This document shows positions 16,601-27,260 of a stretch of DNA of 60,000 nucleotides, piece by piece. The translations under genes were made by a program, and so were the position numbers. Source of the stretch: Tubiluchus corallicola (taxonomy: Eukaryota > Priapulida > Priapulimorpha > Priapulimorphida > Tubiluchidae). Location: positions 498,001 through 558,000 of the forward strand of contig JAQGDQ010000035.1 in the NCBI GenBank assembly GCA_030141605.1, read 5' to 3'. The first letter of the stretch is position 1, and each line of letters begins with the position of its first letter. The notes beneath the pieces are model-generated. The model did not search any database. It was not told the DNA's origin and worked only from the letters and a program-made list of their open reading frames with translations.

Positions 16601-19600
16601 TAAACGAGCGCCGCCTTCAATAAGTGCTTGTACGACATCAGTATGACCCACTTCACAGGCACGGAACACTGGAGTATGCTTCAACATGTCAACAGCATTA
16701 ACATCAGCGCCAAGTTCTAGCAGCAAATTGACTGTACCAGACCGACCAGACATGGCAGCAGCATGTAACACTAAATTGAACAGTAAAGTACTACTGAGTA
16801 ATTGAAAGTGAACAAATAAAAAAAAGATTTATTATCATAATATAATGGACAAAAGAACAGACTCAAAGACATAAGCCAAGTTATGATTTAACAGATGAAT
16901 GGCTTATTTTCTATAATTACTAAAAACAACAAAAGAATAGAAATGTCTTTTTAAGTTTGTTAAAAATAGTATACATTTCATTTATTAAAATCAGTAAATT
17001 AAGTGCAAATCAACAAACAGTAAATTACAATTCTCTTAAAGCATAATCAATTTACTGCAGTTAAAAGATACAAGATAAAGCAGAAACAAGATACTATAAG
17101 TGGGTTCCTATAGTATACAATTCACAACAGACCTGTCAATACCAGCTACTTACCAGTACTTCCATTCTTATCAGTAGCATATATATCAGAGTTAAATTGC
17201 ATCATTGTACGAATAACATCGTCAGCACCCTTCCCTGCTGCCCACATCAATGCTGTCCGACCTTCTAAATCTGGTACATCTATGATGTTTTCTCTTGATA
17301 AGAAAACTTTCACTGTTGCCTGATTGAAAGTATACATGCAATACATGTAAGTGCTGATAAGTTTTAGTTATTAATGCAGTTTTAGTTTTTATTGATAATT
17401 TATTTAAAACATTCAAGGTTTCCATAATGATTAATAAAGAAGAAATTGAAAAGATGCAATCCTTTACTGAATCAATGCATACTACCTCCAGGTTGAAAGT
17501 AAGAAAAATACAAAAAATAATTTACAATAATTTCTGTAAATTTTTATGATTTCATGATTTTCTATAAAGAAAAATGTTTTATGCACTGAATATACAACAC
17601 AGAAAAAACAAGAGAAAAAAGTAAGTCCAAAATATCACCAATATTTGCATCACAAAATATCGCATTAGAACTTTAGCTGTGCAAAGGAATTAACAAAGTC
17701 ATAAAACTCAAAAAATGTGCATTTTGTGATTTTTCTTCTCCTTTCCCCAGCTGAAGATAGAACACAACAATGTACTGATATAACATGTCTTTTCAATTTA
17801 TACATTGTGGGAGTGTCCATTAATTTCCATAATAACAGTTTGTACACAAACCATTAACTTAATACTACAAAAAACATTATTACACAAAGACCGCTCAGCA
17901 TGGTGAAGCAAAATGTATTAATATTAAGCTTACGGCATGATTATTTTGTGCAGCATAGTGTAATGGAGTAGCGCCATTGGCATCTGAGTTAGCGTAGTCT
18001 GCATTACTGTCCAATAATATCTTCACTATATTAGCATGACCTGAAATAGTATTTTGACTACATAAATATCAAGATAATTTTGTCAGAGGCAGTTTTAAAA
18101 TCAGGGCAAAAGGAGCAAAATAGTATTAAAAATAGTATTATATTATATACACGTCTGATCACTGTAATGTTTATTATGTTATTCTAACAAACCTTTTTTC
18201 AGTTTCACTGATTGATGATGATCGTGAAAAGGTCAAAGGTTACATGTAACAGACAACGCATTTGTGCACACTTGACAATGCCTCGCAGCCCATGCTGATG
18301 TAACAGTAACAGCTTTAACAGCTAGTTAGAATCTTTACTAGTTCATTTCTTCTTGTACCCAAGCGAAATCCTGCTAGTAAATCACCTTACACACAAACTA
18401 ATGCACAATTAAGTAAAGCCCATATAAAACAAGAAGTTACTAAACTGATGCGGCAGACAGCTTTGCTTTACCCACGTCACGTGGTGAATGTAGTTAAGAC
18501 ATGTTGCTGCGGTACACTTAACCTTTAACCAATAGCAACTGCAGGTGCGCACAGCAAAACTGTTGTTATGTGTGTCAGTTGGATATATTATACATCAAGT
18601 TATGATGTTGTAATTAACTAATCTGTCTTATTGTAATTAATATTTTATAAAATATACATTGTATAATAATTGTACTGTATTCGTGAATATTAATTGTTAA
18701 CCCATCAAATTAAATTAAACTAAATTAAAATTACATATCATAACTACAACAAAGTTAACTTAACTGTTACAACTAAAACTATAAAAAGTGAAACATTTCA
18801 TACGTATAAATGTTGGTATGAACTGATATGAACTAACTTACCTAACACTGCAGCCCAATGTAAAGGTGTGCGGAACATATTGTCCAATGCACCAACATTG
18901 CACTTCATATCAATCGCAACCTTAAAAATGAAAGAAATGAAATCGGCTTTACATACCAAAAATGCAAATCAGAAATGAAATCAACAAAAAAAATAAAAAA
19001 AATTATTTTTTTACCAGAAAAATAATTTAATAATTATTGCCTTAAACTGCAATTATTGTGTTTGCATAAATGGAAATGTTTGTTTAAAAAACTGCTTAGA
19101 GTTATGCCACAATGTGCAACATTTTTTATCAAATGTCTCTTTTTTTAAACAGTGTTTGTTCTTTGAAAGTGCTTTAAATCGTGTGTTACAATATAGCTGT
19201 GCAATACAAAATGCGAATGTTTAGTAGTGAAAAATTTTACGGGATTTTAAAACAGACCTTAAGTGATTTTCGTTATATCCCTCGCACGTACACACGCACG
19301 CACGCATGCACGCACACACTGATTTTCAGTGTTCTGTGCTGCAATTTGCATGAATCACACCATTCAAAATGCCATAGAGAAATCTAGACTAACAAATAGT
19401 AATTAGGTCAGAATTTTAAAATCTGCTCTTTAAATGTTACCAGAGCCGCAACCACTGCTTCATTTCCGTCGGCTACAGCAAGATGGAGGGCAGTCCGTCC
19501 TTCATAGTCTTGCCAGTTTATCACAGTGGGTGCCATTGCCTAGGCAATGCAAAATCAAATTAATGGAATAAAATAGATTTTGAAACACAATAATAGAACA

Positions 19601-22600
19601 CCATAAAAAGAAAGTTGAATTTATTATAGAATGCAGGTAACAAATCTAATACTTGTGTGTGCAAGACTGACAGAAGATCAATAGACTTAGATGTAAGATT
19701 CACTGAACATTATAAAGAAACTGAAGTATTCATTTACCAGAAGCAATTTACAGCAATACACGGCATCAGTTTCTTTACAACTAGCAGCCCAATGAAGAGG
19801 TGTCTTGCCATCAATGTCTGGTATGCCAATATTTGAACCTTGTCTTAAGAGCAAGTTTATATGCTCTGGGTTACCGGCAGCTGCACTCCAATGCAAAGCT
19901 GTCCTCTATAAAAATCAGATAAACACGTTAAAGAAATATGGTGTTATGCTTCTAAAATGACTCTTGAACTTCAAATCTTTTTAGAAAAATTCAGGTTTCG
20001 GCAAGAAGGAATAAGGAATATGCTAATGCCATGAAAAAGTTAAAGTAGTATCAGTGAAATGCAACAGTATACTTACAATATACTTCGTATTTGAAATATT
20101 GCATCTGCAATAAGAATGGAGATTTGAAATTTGACAAATGCTTTTAAATAATTGAGACAACAGTTGAAGTTGAAGTTTACAACCATACATAAGTCTTGAT
20201 GATTAGGAAAATCAGTGGCAAATGTTACTAATTAAAAAAAAGCCATGTGCAGTCCTTTCAGCTATGTACAAAATACTGACATGGGTATTTCTAAAAATCT
20301 TCACTGGCTGTCTTAAAACTTCCTGGTTGCAACTTCAAACTTCTACTGAAACCTTTTACCTTGTTATTATCCTGATCATCAACTTCACCTGCAGATAATT
20401 GTTTTAATACGAGCACAAGACATCGTGGAGCTCTATGACGAGTAGCAAGATGAAGTACCGTCTGTCCCTCATGATCTTTGTCTGACCAATCAGCACCTTT
20501 TCCCAAGAGCAATTTCATGCACTTATAGTTACCCTGCACAGTCAGATAAAATTGCAGAAATACTAACATGCTGAACAACCTGAACTGAATAATAATAGTA
20601 TGTTTAAAATAAATGCCGAGTTTGCAATTTCATTTCCAAGCGAAAATGGCAGTCGAGAAATCCTTATCTTCCTTTGTCATTTTTAACAAAAATTTTGCTA
20701 AAATGATGCAAATTAAAAGCAGAATGCTGCTTTTCTATGAGTTTACAATTCTCCACACAATTTAAATACCCCAACCCCAACCCTAACCCATCCCGCCCTA
20801 ACCCTTATGTCAGCTCTAACCTTAATTCTAATCCTAATCCTTATCTTAATCCACTTAACGAATTAATTTCTTGTGTGTGGGGAATTGTAAACTTTAGCCT
20901 TTCTAGATATATATCAAAATTTTTAATTTAAAAAGTAAAGACTGTACAGATGAAAACAAAATATTTCCACAGATTGTCCAAACAATAAATCTGTTTTCAT
21001 AATGTCCAATACATGGAAAACTACTTATTTACTCATTTTCAATTCTACAATAATATATTGAATTTTCAGTTATATAATTTGCACAACAAAGACTACACAG
21101 ATTTTATAAGTATATAAAAATCGAATTTTTTGACATTTTACGTCCTAAAAATTGATAAAACTCTTCAATGATATCATATCTATAGACTTTTAGGCAAAAA
21201 TTGAAAATGAAGATTTAATTACAGATGCCATTCTCATAACCTTTGTCTAACAAAGTGTTACTTTTATGATGCTGTGCTGCGAAAGCTTAATGCAATTTTA
21301 GTTGTACTTATCGAAGCTCTTCAAAAAAACGTCTCAATTGTTCTGTAAACACTTATAACAAAATTGATAATATAAGTAGAATTGTGAAACATGTTGCAGT
21401 ACGACACAAACATTATATAGCAGCATATTAATTTATTGAATAATCTTTGTGAAAGAGGACACAAAAGTATTAGTTTTTGTGTAAAAGCGTGTTAGTAAGT
21501 CTACTAAGTTAATAAGTAAGTAGTTAGTAAGTTACACCTTATGAGAAGCCCAGTGAAGGGCAGTCCGACCTCCCATGTCTTTCCTTCTAATGTTTGCACC
21601 CGATTTAATAAGCAGCTCAGCGCAGTCAACTCGATCAACAAGTACTGCAAACATAAGAGCAGTACGTCCAAATTGGTCTCCAACATCAATGAGTGAATGA
21701 TGAGCTGAAAAATAACAATCAATACTAACATTAACAAGCTGTTATACACCACATTAATCATTAGAATACCTGACACAAACCATCAACATATTTAGATTAT
21801 AATGTAATCTCCTGCTTTTCATAGGCTTACCCTGGACATTCATAGATTTAAACTGGATAAGGTACTCCACTGCATGTTGAGTGCAGGTAGGGTGTGGTGC
21901 CCATCTTGAAGAGCTTGGGGATATTTCTGCCTCTTTGTTTTATTTGCACTGGATGAAGTTTTTATGCTAGCACAACATGTGTTACAGCCTCTAATGAAGA
22001 AGAAGGTAGACGTATAACAAGGTAGAAAGTAATTATTTGCTGACATATCTAATTTTTGCTCAGGCTGCTTACTTGCAGAATTCTCTACCAGGAAATTGTT
22101 TTCTAGTAAAGTAGTTATACAGTTCATTTCTTTATCCCTGTATTCATGTTTTCACTTTGTTACTGTAGTGCCTTTACCTTGAGTGACCACTGGTCATGTT
22201 TGGGATGGTCAGTATAAAAACATTCTTAGAGAAAGCATGTAGCACAATAGAACAATAGACTTAATTTTCCATCTCACTATGTTGTACAATTTGTTGGTTC
22301 ATACAAACATTAACAATTTTACACAGTTAAATGAAAGTTAAATACACAAAAACTATAATCTAAACAACAACAGTCATAGTTAAACAATAAACACTAAAAT
22401 GTTAAACAAGTAAATTTTAAGTTTTATTATTTTATAAACATGGTATAATGAGACAAGCTATTAATTTCAGTCTGCAAAACGTCTGATCAGTTAGATCAGT
22501 CTGCAAAAAGGCTCCCACAATAAAAGCTCCAACGTCATGACTTTCATCAATTTTATGCGTAAATATTATTAAAACTTTTTTCAAGCGTCACATTGAAATA

Positions 22601-25600
22601 AAACAAGAAAAATAAGATGTTCTAAAGAAATGCCAAAAAGGAAAAGCCTAGAAATTGTCAACTGCTCGCTTACATGCAAGTAGCTTCTGTAGTAAAGACT
22701 TGTCTCCATTCACAGTTGCTGCATGAATCTGTTTCACTTGAAATTCATTAACAGGTTTAGAGATGACAGACAATGTGTCCTAAAATATAAAGAAAGTTAT
22801 TTAAACATAAAACAATAATGTAATTTGTATGTCAGCTACAAGAACATTTGCTGAATTGCTGCTTGACTGCCACACGAAATTATTACTTAATTACATATAA
22901 TGTCAAAAAAACACCTGAAACGTACAGTAAGTTTCTCACCCGTTGCAGATATCTATCAAACTCAAGCGTGCTGTAGTTGTACACTATTCTAGGAGCAGTT
23001 ATATCAATGAAATTTTTAGCTAACATGCTTGTGCTTATTAAAAACATAATTACAACCAAAACAGATGAAAGACGTTTAAATAAATGCAACCATTGGTCAT
23101 GAATATCACCTAGTAGTAGGTCACAAATGAACTCTGTCTGTAGGCCAGGAATGACATTACCCTAACATTGTAAGAGCTAATTTAGAGCTTGATTAATGCA
23201 TAGACCAATTAGGCCATGGTCTAGAGCCCTTCTCTTTAGAGGAGTCCTCTACACTCGTAGACCTAACTGGCCTACAACTTATACCTATGCAATTAACGTA
23301 CCCTACTTTGTCAATAAGTCAGTGAAAAAAACTACAAAAATGAAGTAAGTTGTTTTTGAATAATGTGGGAGCAATTTGAAAAAATATAGGAGATGTGGCA
23401 GGAACTTTTAGCTTATAAACATTATCCCTATTTTTTAGTTTCAATCTAGTAGACATTAAATTACTGAAATTTATGTAACTGCTGCTAACGAGTTAATTCT
23501 ATCATTGATGACCTTAAAGTTAATATTATAATACTTATAATTTAGGCGTACAGTACACTATCTTCCCAAAAGAAGTTCAGTATTTTTGAACAGTACTGTA
23601 TTGGTTTTTTTATTACGTTTTATTTAACATTGCTATTACTGTTACTGTTAACATGATCACTAACCTCAATTTTGCTTTGTCTTTTGCAACCATAACAATG
23701 AAAAGCAAACAAATATTTTTTACTTTTTTTGATTTTAAAAAGTAATTTCTGAGTATGACACCTGTCATAAATGTTGAAAATATTGTGCACTTATGTTAAC
23801 CAAAAGCCAGGATTAACCAATAAGATCTTTTTATCGTGTGACTTACAATCTTTGGAATACAATACAAAATAATACAAAAATTTTTATACAGACATTGCAG
23901 TTTGAACAAATTGCAATACATACTGTCTAAGCCCACCACAGGTTACTAACCTTTACACACATCTACATTCTTGTGCACATATGTTTATAGTTAGTGATAG
24001 CTTAACTTTATATACGTATTTAGAAAAATATTAACCACAATATCCCACCTGTGAGAAAAGACTCGAAGTACAAACAGAATTTGGGAGTGAACTAAGACTC
24101 AAGCCATCATCATCCTAAATGATAAGAAAATAGGACCATCATAATAGCACTTGATTTCACAACATGTACAGCACTCAAAAAGAAAATAGTGGCATGCACA
24201 TGCAAAAATCAAATTATTTAGCATAGACTTCTCATCACTCCGATTATCACATAGTATACCCTGCACACTAATGTGACAGTAGGTCCTAATTAATGTTTAG
24301 GCTCGTGCATAATTATGCTAGTAATTACATACAATAATGTTATTAATAACACAGCACATTATTTGGCAGTGTGCTTTACTGTGAAATGATGCCACAAATT
24401 TTTAACAATCTTTAACATGTGTAACTTGCTTGGAATAGTGTGTCACAAAAGTATCATTTTGCAAACAAGGTTTTGAAGCTCAATTCGCAAAAAAATTAGC
24501 TCACACTTTTTCCATTACAGCTTTTTTCAAGTGGCATAGTGTAGAGAATTTCACAGACATGTCGACTAAAAAAACTGAGACATCTACAACAATCTGCGCT
24601 TTTTTGGAACAAAATTCTCTTAATAACAGCTCAATTCTTTTTCATGAACTATATTCTAGAAAAAGGTATTACTGAATTCTTAAAGGAAGCAGTTATTAAG
24701 TTACACGTCCCTTGCACAGATTTCAGCAATAAAACAAACTAAATATCTGTATAAGTAACACAAATGCAAAATAAATAAATTTACTTCACATTAACAAATT
24801 ATATCAATTAACATATTCATTGAGTGATGATTGTTTTGGCATTTTGAAGCCATTACCAAACTATATATCAAGCCAAAAAGAAGAATAAATAATACAATAA
24901 CGTTACAAAAACACAAAACAACCGATTAGAATATAACTTATCAAAACAAACTAGGTTGTAACTGAACATATTGCTTCGGAAATTTGGAAGGAATTGAAAC
25001 TGACGGCCGAAACGATCGTTGTTCAATAAACATGGTGATTGCTAAAAGCTGGCTCTTTTGAATATATCAATTAATTTCGTAATACTGACCTCCAAATCCA
25101 TCATGAGAACATTTATAGTATTTCCTTTGCAGCATTAAACAGAAATGTTCATTATTACATCTCAAGCACAGAAGACATAACTAGTTAATGTATATAATTT
25201 TGAAAACAAAAACAACATATATGACTTTGTATGTAAGAAAGTGCTAAAGTATGTAGAAAATCTGAAGATGTATCACTGTGTTGCTGCCAGCAAACATGAT
25301 TTGCAGATGTTACCCATTGATGAAAGGGTTGGTTCAAGTAGTTTAAGCCTTGCAGCCAGCAGCTACAAGCATGTGTGCATGTGTATACTGCTGCATGGTA
25401 GTGTGATCATACATGTGTAAAAGGATTTCAGTATTATGGATATTGATGACATGAGTGATAAAGAATTCCTTTCAATATGTAAGAAACTACACAGAAGTTC
25501 AAGATCAGAAAAAGTTGTTGTGTTGATCTTCTATTACTGTTTGTGAAACCATTATTAGTCCTATTAAAGGTAATTCTATCATGATTGGTGTGTTTTATGA

Positions 25601-27248
25601 TCTTTCTAAAGTCTTTGTTACAGTTAATTATTATATATTATTGCATAAATTATACATTTATGACATTAGAGGGGCTGCAAATAAATGGCTAAGTAGTTAT
25701 GTAGTTATTTGCTTTGTCGTACTTAGTGTGTCAGTCTGTGAGATGCAAGAATTATATTTCTGATGAATTACCTATTAATTGTGAAGTTCCACAAGGGTCT
25801 ACATTAGTGTCACTTTTGTTTTTAATTTATATCAATGACATAATAAACATTTTAGATCACCTAATATAGTCAAACTTTACTTTGCAGGTGGCACCACTCC
25901 ATTTTCTTGATTTCATAAATTTCAATCTAATTAGCAGAAATAACAGTTTAGAATTTAGATGACATTTCCAACTGGTTTAAAGCTAATAAAATATCTTTAA
26001 ATGCGTCCATAACTAAACATAATTTGTTTAGCTCCAAAAATAAATAAATACCCCCTATACTAACTTGTATATTGATGGCATTCTTAAAACACGTTCAGTA
26101 TACTAAATTTCTTGGAATAACTCTTCATGAAGATATTGATGAAAATTTCACATTAAAATGATTAGTCTAAAGAATGCTAAAATATAGGAATAATCTCTCA
26201 CATAATCACTGTTTATTTGCTTCTCATTTTTCACTTAACTATTCTTCAATATTCCTAGATTTAAATCTCAATCTAATCTAAATTGTCTGTGGTCAATGGG
26301 GTATTATTTATATGACCAATACAAATATTTTACAATATTGAAATCTTTCTATATATAAAACTAATAATAAATTGCTTCAGGAGTTTTTAATTATCCTCTA
26401 AATTGAATATGAAGAAGTATAATACTCATTACAATCATTATTTAGGTTGTGCTCCTACTTAATGTTACTAACGCTATTTAAATATGGTTGGCCTCTAATT
26501 TGGATTATCCAATTGACAACATTTGTCCCATTGGTTGCTACACCCCTTTAATATTATTAAAATTCTAATGTAAATCCAATCTTTATATCTTTTCATTCCC
26601 AATTATTTCATCATCTTTCTCTAGACATCCTCACACACATTACTTTTCAGACTTTCCTTCTTTTTACCTTGCACCTCCTGCACTCCAGTTATTCCATAAT
26701 GCATGTTTGGCTCAGATCTTAGAAGTTTACATTTTGGTCTGAGCCAGTAATCATTTGTGCTACTATATTGTATATGATTATAATAATTAGGCCATATCTT
26801 ATTTAACATTATTACTGATGTCACCTTTATATTGTGTATTTTTGAATAATGTACTATTGGTTTTTGGAATAAATAAACTTCAAATTTAAGGATGGATGTG
26901 AGACAGTTTTTCACTTTCCAGGCTTGGTTCTAGGATGTGTTGCTCAATCGAGCAGTGACAAATGACTCTGAATAATTTTAAAAATAAGTAGGACAGTCAA
27001 TTAAGAAAAACAGAAGTTAACAAACAGCTTTCTCGCTACTCTAAAGTTCTTCACACATTTACAGCCATGCTGTATAGGAAACTGGAGAAACATGCAAATA
27101 CATAATGAAAATGATAACAATTTTTACATTTTTCATGTGAAGTATTTTAATAATATATACATACCCTCTTAAACAGATGTAACCTGCTGCCACGACGCTT
27201 ATTCCCTCTTAAACAACAGCAGGTCAGGCAAGATGATACAGCCAACAT
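10437..27248 (-). CDS. INVS: Inversin (INVS), ankyrin-repeat/IQ protein, about 17 exons
   Basis: Sixteen exons from 24114 down to the TAA at 10437-10439 join in consistent phase and give 872 residues; an uncertain first exon would add 28. Inversin is a ciliary-base and inversin-compartment scaffold that acts in left-right patterning, kidney development and the switch from canonical to planar-polarity Wnt signalling through Dishevelled. The translation follows inversin along its ankyrin array: HAATVNGDK near the start, GDQFGRTALMFAVLVDR, TRHRAPRC, NWQDYEGRTALHLAVADGN, FRTPLHWAAVLGHA, DLEGRTALMWAAGKG, KHTPVFRACEVGH, PLQCAAYGGFVNCM, and ALSINAIQDIAAAKIQALFR at the IQ motif, followed by LLMKHEKLRKDAA. 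After the IQ only about 290 residues remain, Lys/Ser-rich and without a second IQ motif, so the protein is shorter than human inversin (1,065 aa). Several introns carry MITEs. Confidence 0.93.
10785..10897 (-). CDS. INVS: INVS exon 16
   Basis: Acceptor TATTTTTAG, donor GTATGT; phases 2 and 1 fit both neighbours. Encodes KPEAVLENSIRRSQSVDRYL, a basic tail segment with no recognised domain. Confidence 0.78.
11622..12116. mobile_element. Pogo/Tigger-like MITE with iterated 14-bp motif
   Basis: A 495-bp element with near-perfect terminal inverted repeats (CAGTGGCCGCCGCTTATTAT at the left, its counterpart at the right) flanked by TA duplications at 11620-11621 and 12117-12118, as for Tc1/mariner-pogo transposons. 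The motif GSTTAWTRTGGACA recurs in direct orientation at about 11633, 11648, 11665, 11718, 11738, 12043 and 12060, plus an inverted copy in the right TIR. GC content is far above the surrounding intron. No transposase is visible, so it is non-autonomous. It sits in INVS intron 15. Confidence 0.88.
12254..12712 (-). CDS. INVS: INVS exon 15 (post-IQ charged tail)
   Basis: Acceptor TGTAATAG, donor GTGTGC, phases 2 and 2, 459 bp. Starts KKAKEELQKKTKEKSQ, matching the Lys/Glu-rich segment after the inversin IQ motif, and continues as a low-complexity Ser/Lys-rich tail, probably disordered. Confidence 0.85.
13457..13666 (-). CDS. INVS: INVS exon 14 (IQ motif)
   Basis: Acceptor TGTTGTAG, donor GTAAGC. 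Encodes LDYALMGEHHDV, the last ankyrin unit, then IQDIAAAKIQALFRGYRVRK, a calmodulin-type IQ motif (around residue 600 of the protein), and LLMKHEKLRKDAA. This is the strongest inversin signature in the window. Confidence 0.95.
13921..14027 (-). CDS. INVS: INVS exon 13
   Basis: Acceptor CACTGTAG, donor GTAAAT. Ankyrin repeat MSALHWACVSGHHDAVKLLL, then GAFPNHVKFTEDR, which corresponds to the AFPN segment of inversin. Confidence 0.93.
14441..14810. mobile_element. hAT-like MITE, 370 bp
   Basis: The ends are imperfect inverted repeats: TAGTGTTGGAACATTGATTA at the left and, in reverse complement, TAGTGGAGGGACAATTAATC at the right, both running into ATCGATTA motifs. The flanks CAACGATG (14433-14440) and CAACGAGC (14811-14818) look like an aged 8-bp target duplication, as hAT transposases make. 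No coding capacity; it lies in INVS intron 12. Confidence 0.75.
15150..15327 (-). CDS. INVS: INVS exon 12
   Basis: Acceptor TTCACTTCAG, donor GTAAAT. The junction restores Trp, then AALGGHAYICQTL and DHSGRSPLQCAAYGGFVNCM, two ankyrin units closely like inversin. Confidence 0.95.
15328..16562 (-). other. INVS intron 11 with a compositionally distinct insert
   Basis: About 15,550-15,990 is clearly less AT-rich than the rest of the intron and is preceded by a short (AT)n run at 15,550-15,561. A plus-strand open frame of 73 codons (15704-15925) lies inside but I recognise no domain. It looks like a transposon fragment of unknown type; no clear inverted ends were found. Confidence 0.4.
16563..16770 (-). 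CDS. INVS: INVS exon 11
   Basis: Acceptor CAATTTAG, donor GTAATT, phases 1 and 2. Encodes LHAAAMSGRSGTVNLLLELG, KHTPVFRACEVGH and VTDQDGRSPLHW, matching consecutive inversin ankyrin repeats. Confidence 0.95.
17154..17319 (-). CDS. INVS: INVS exon 10
   Basis: Acceptor TTTCAATCAG, donor GTAAGT. Encodes ATVKVFLSRE, then DLEGRTALMWAAGKGADDVI, nearly identical to the inversin DLEGRT-MWAAGKGSDDV block. Confidence 0.95.
17934..18040 (-). CDS. INVS: INVS exon 9
   Basis: Acceptor CTATTTCAG, donor GTAAGC, phases 1 and 0. Encodes GHANIVKILLDS and GATPLHYAAQNNHA, an ankyrin unit aligned with the GATPLHYAAQSN block of inversin. Confidence 0.93.
18842..18920 (-). CDS. INVS: INVS exon 8
   Basis: Acceptor CATTTTTAAG, donor GTAAGT, 79 bp. 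Encodes GALDNMFRTPLHWAAVL, the ankyrin unit FRTPLHWAA of inversin. Confidence 0.92.
19441..19539 (-). CDS. INVS: INVS exon 7
   Basis: Acceptor GCATTGCCTAG, donor GTAACA, phase 0 on both sides. Encodes VINWQDYEGRTALHLAVADG, the hallmark inversin NWQDYEGRTPLHFAVADGN block. Confidence 0.95.
19738..19905 (-). CDS. INVS: INVS exon 6
   Basis: Acceptor TTTTATAG, donor GTAAAT, phase 0. Encodes TALHWSAAAGNPEHINLLL and GIPDIDGKTPLHWAASCKET, two ankyrin units. Confidence 0.94.
20360..20533 (-). CDS. INVS: INVS exon 5
   Basis: Acceptor CTGTGCAG, donor GTAAAA, phase 0. Encodes GNYKCMKLLLGKGADW and TRHRAPRCLVLVLKQL, matching GNY-FMKLLL and TTRHRSPKCLALLLK of inversin. Confidence 0.94.
20739..20899. mobile_element. 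Small TIR element with telomere-like interior, copy 1
   Basis: The ends GTTTACAATTCTCCACAC and, reverse complemented, GTTTACAATTCCCCACACA form terminal inverted repeats. Between them lies a degenerate CCCTAA/CCCCAA array (about 20770-20855). A second copy lies inverted at 56430-56598 and shares both ends plus the AATTAATTTCTTGTGTGTGG block. TTTCTA occurs on both flanks (20732-20737 and 20900-20905) and may be a target duplication. No coding capacity; it lies in INVS intron 4. Confidence 0.8.
21490..21535. repeat. Cryptic TTAGTAAG-type simple repeat
   Basis: Imperfect reiteration of TTAGTAAGT/CTAAGTTAATAAG directly next to the donor of INVS exon 4. Confidence 0.5.
21538..21704 (-). CDS. INVS: INVS exon 4
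   Basis: Acceptor TTTTTCAG, donor GTGTAA, phases 1 and 0. Encodes DVGDQFGRTALMFAVLVDRV and GGRTALHWASHK, matching the GDQLGRTPLMY-VLADR block of inversin. Confidence 0.94.
22674..22779 (-). CDS. INVS: INVS exon 3
   Basis: Acceptor TATTTTAG, donor GTAAGC, phases 0 and 1. Encodes VKQIHAATVNGDKSLLQKLL, the first ankyrin repeat (VHAAAVNGDKGALQRLI in human inversin). Confidence 0.92.
22780..24048 (-). other. INVS intron 2
   Basis: 1.3-kb AT-rich intron. I see no exon, mobile element or conserved structure in it. Confidence 0.5.
24049..24114 (-). CDS. INVS: INVS exon 2 (N-terminal leader)
   Basis: Acceptor ATCATTTAG, donor GTGGGA, 66 bp, phase 0. Encodes DDDGLSLSSLPNSVCTSSL, an acidic then Ser-rich leader before the ankyrins. 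It is poorly conserved and called from splice sites and open phase. Confidence 0.65.
25090..25104 (-). CDS. INVS: Alternative candidate INVS first coding exon (MMDLE)
   Basis: ATG ATG followed by three codons and GTCAGT donor, phase 0 into exon 2. An out-of-frame ATG lies just upstream. This competes with the longer candidate at 27165-27248; the sequence alone does not decide, and both could be alternative starts. Confidence 0.22.
25560..26900 (+). mobile_element. Degenerate non-LTR retrotransposon (reverse transcriptase remnant)
   Basis: Plus-strand translation in shifting frames shows RT landmarks: FYDLSKVFVTVNYYILLHKL (25590s), GAANKWLSSY, then VPQGSTL-SLLFLIYINDI at about 25783-25850, a degraded catalytic box YFAGGTT where FADDT is expected (about 25875-25895), WFKANK and KFLGITLHEDID near 26105-26145. 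Stops and frameshifts interrupt it and both catalytic aspartates are lost, so it is dead. It lies antisense in INVS intron 1. The exact ends are not defined. Confidence 0.8.
27165..27248 (-). CDS. INVS: Candidate INVS first coding exon
   Basis: Preceded by a good acceptor (TTTTTGTAG) at 27261, 12 bases of possible 5' UTR, then ATG and 28 codons (MLAVSSCLTCCCLRG..., Cys-rich then basic) and donor AGG|GTATGT in phase 0 to exon 2. The composition is odd: TGTTTAAGAGGG occurs twice inside it. No homology was recognised, so the start of INVS remains uncertain. Confidence 0.35.
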
Positions 27249-27260
27249 TATCACAGCATT

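Noticed and set aside
20760-20860. Interstitial telomere or chromosome-fusion scar
   Set aside because: The array is enclosed by terminal inverted repeats shared with an inverted second copy at 56.4 kb, so it is the interior of a mobile element.
21504-21776. 90-codon minus-strand frame (hydrophobic, Leu-rich)
   Set aside because: Wrong frame over INVS exon 4; the correct frame gives a clear ankyrin repeat.
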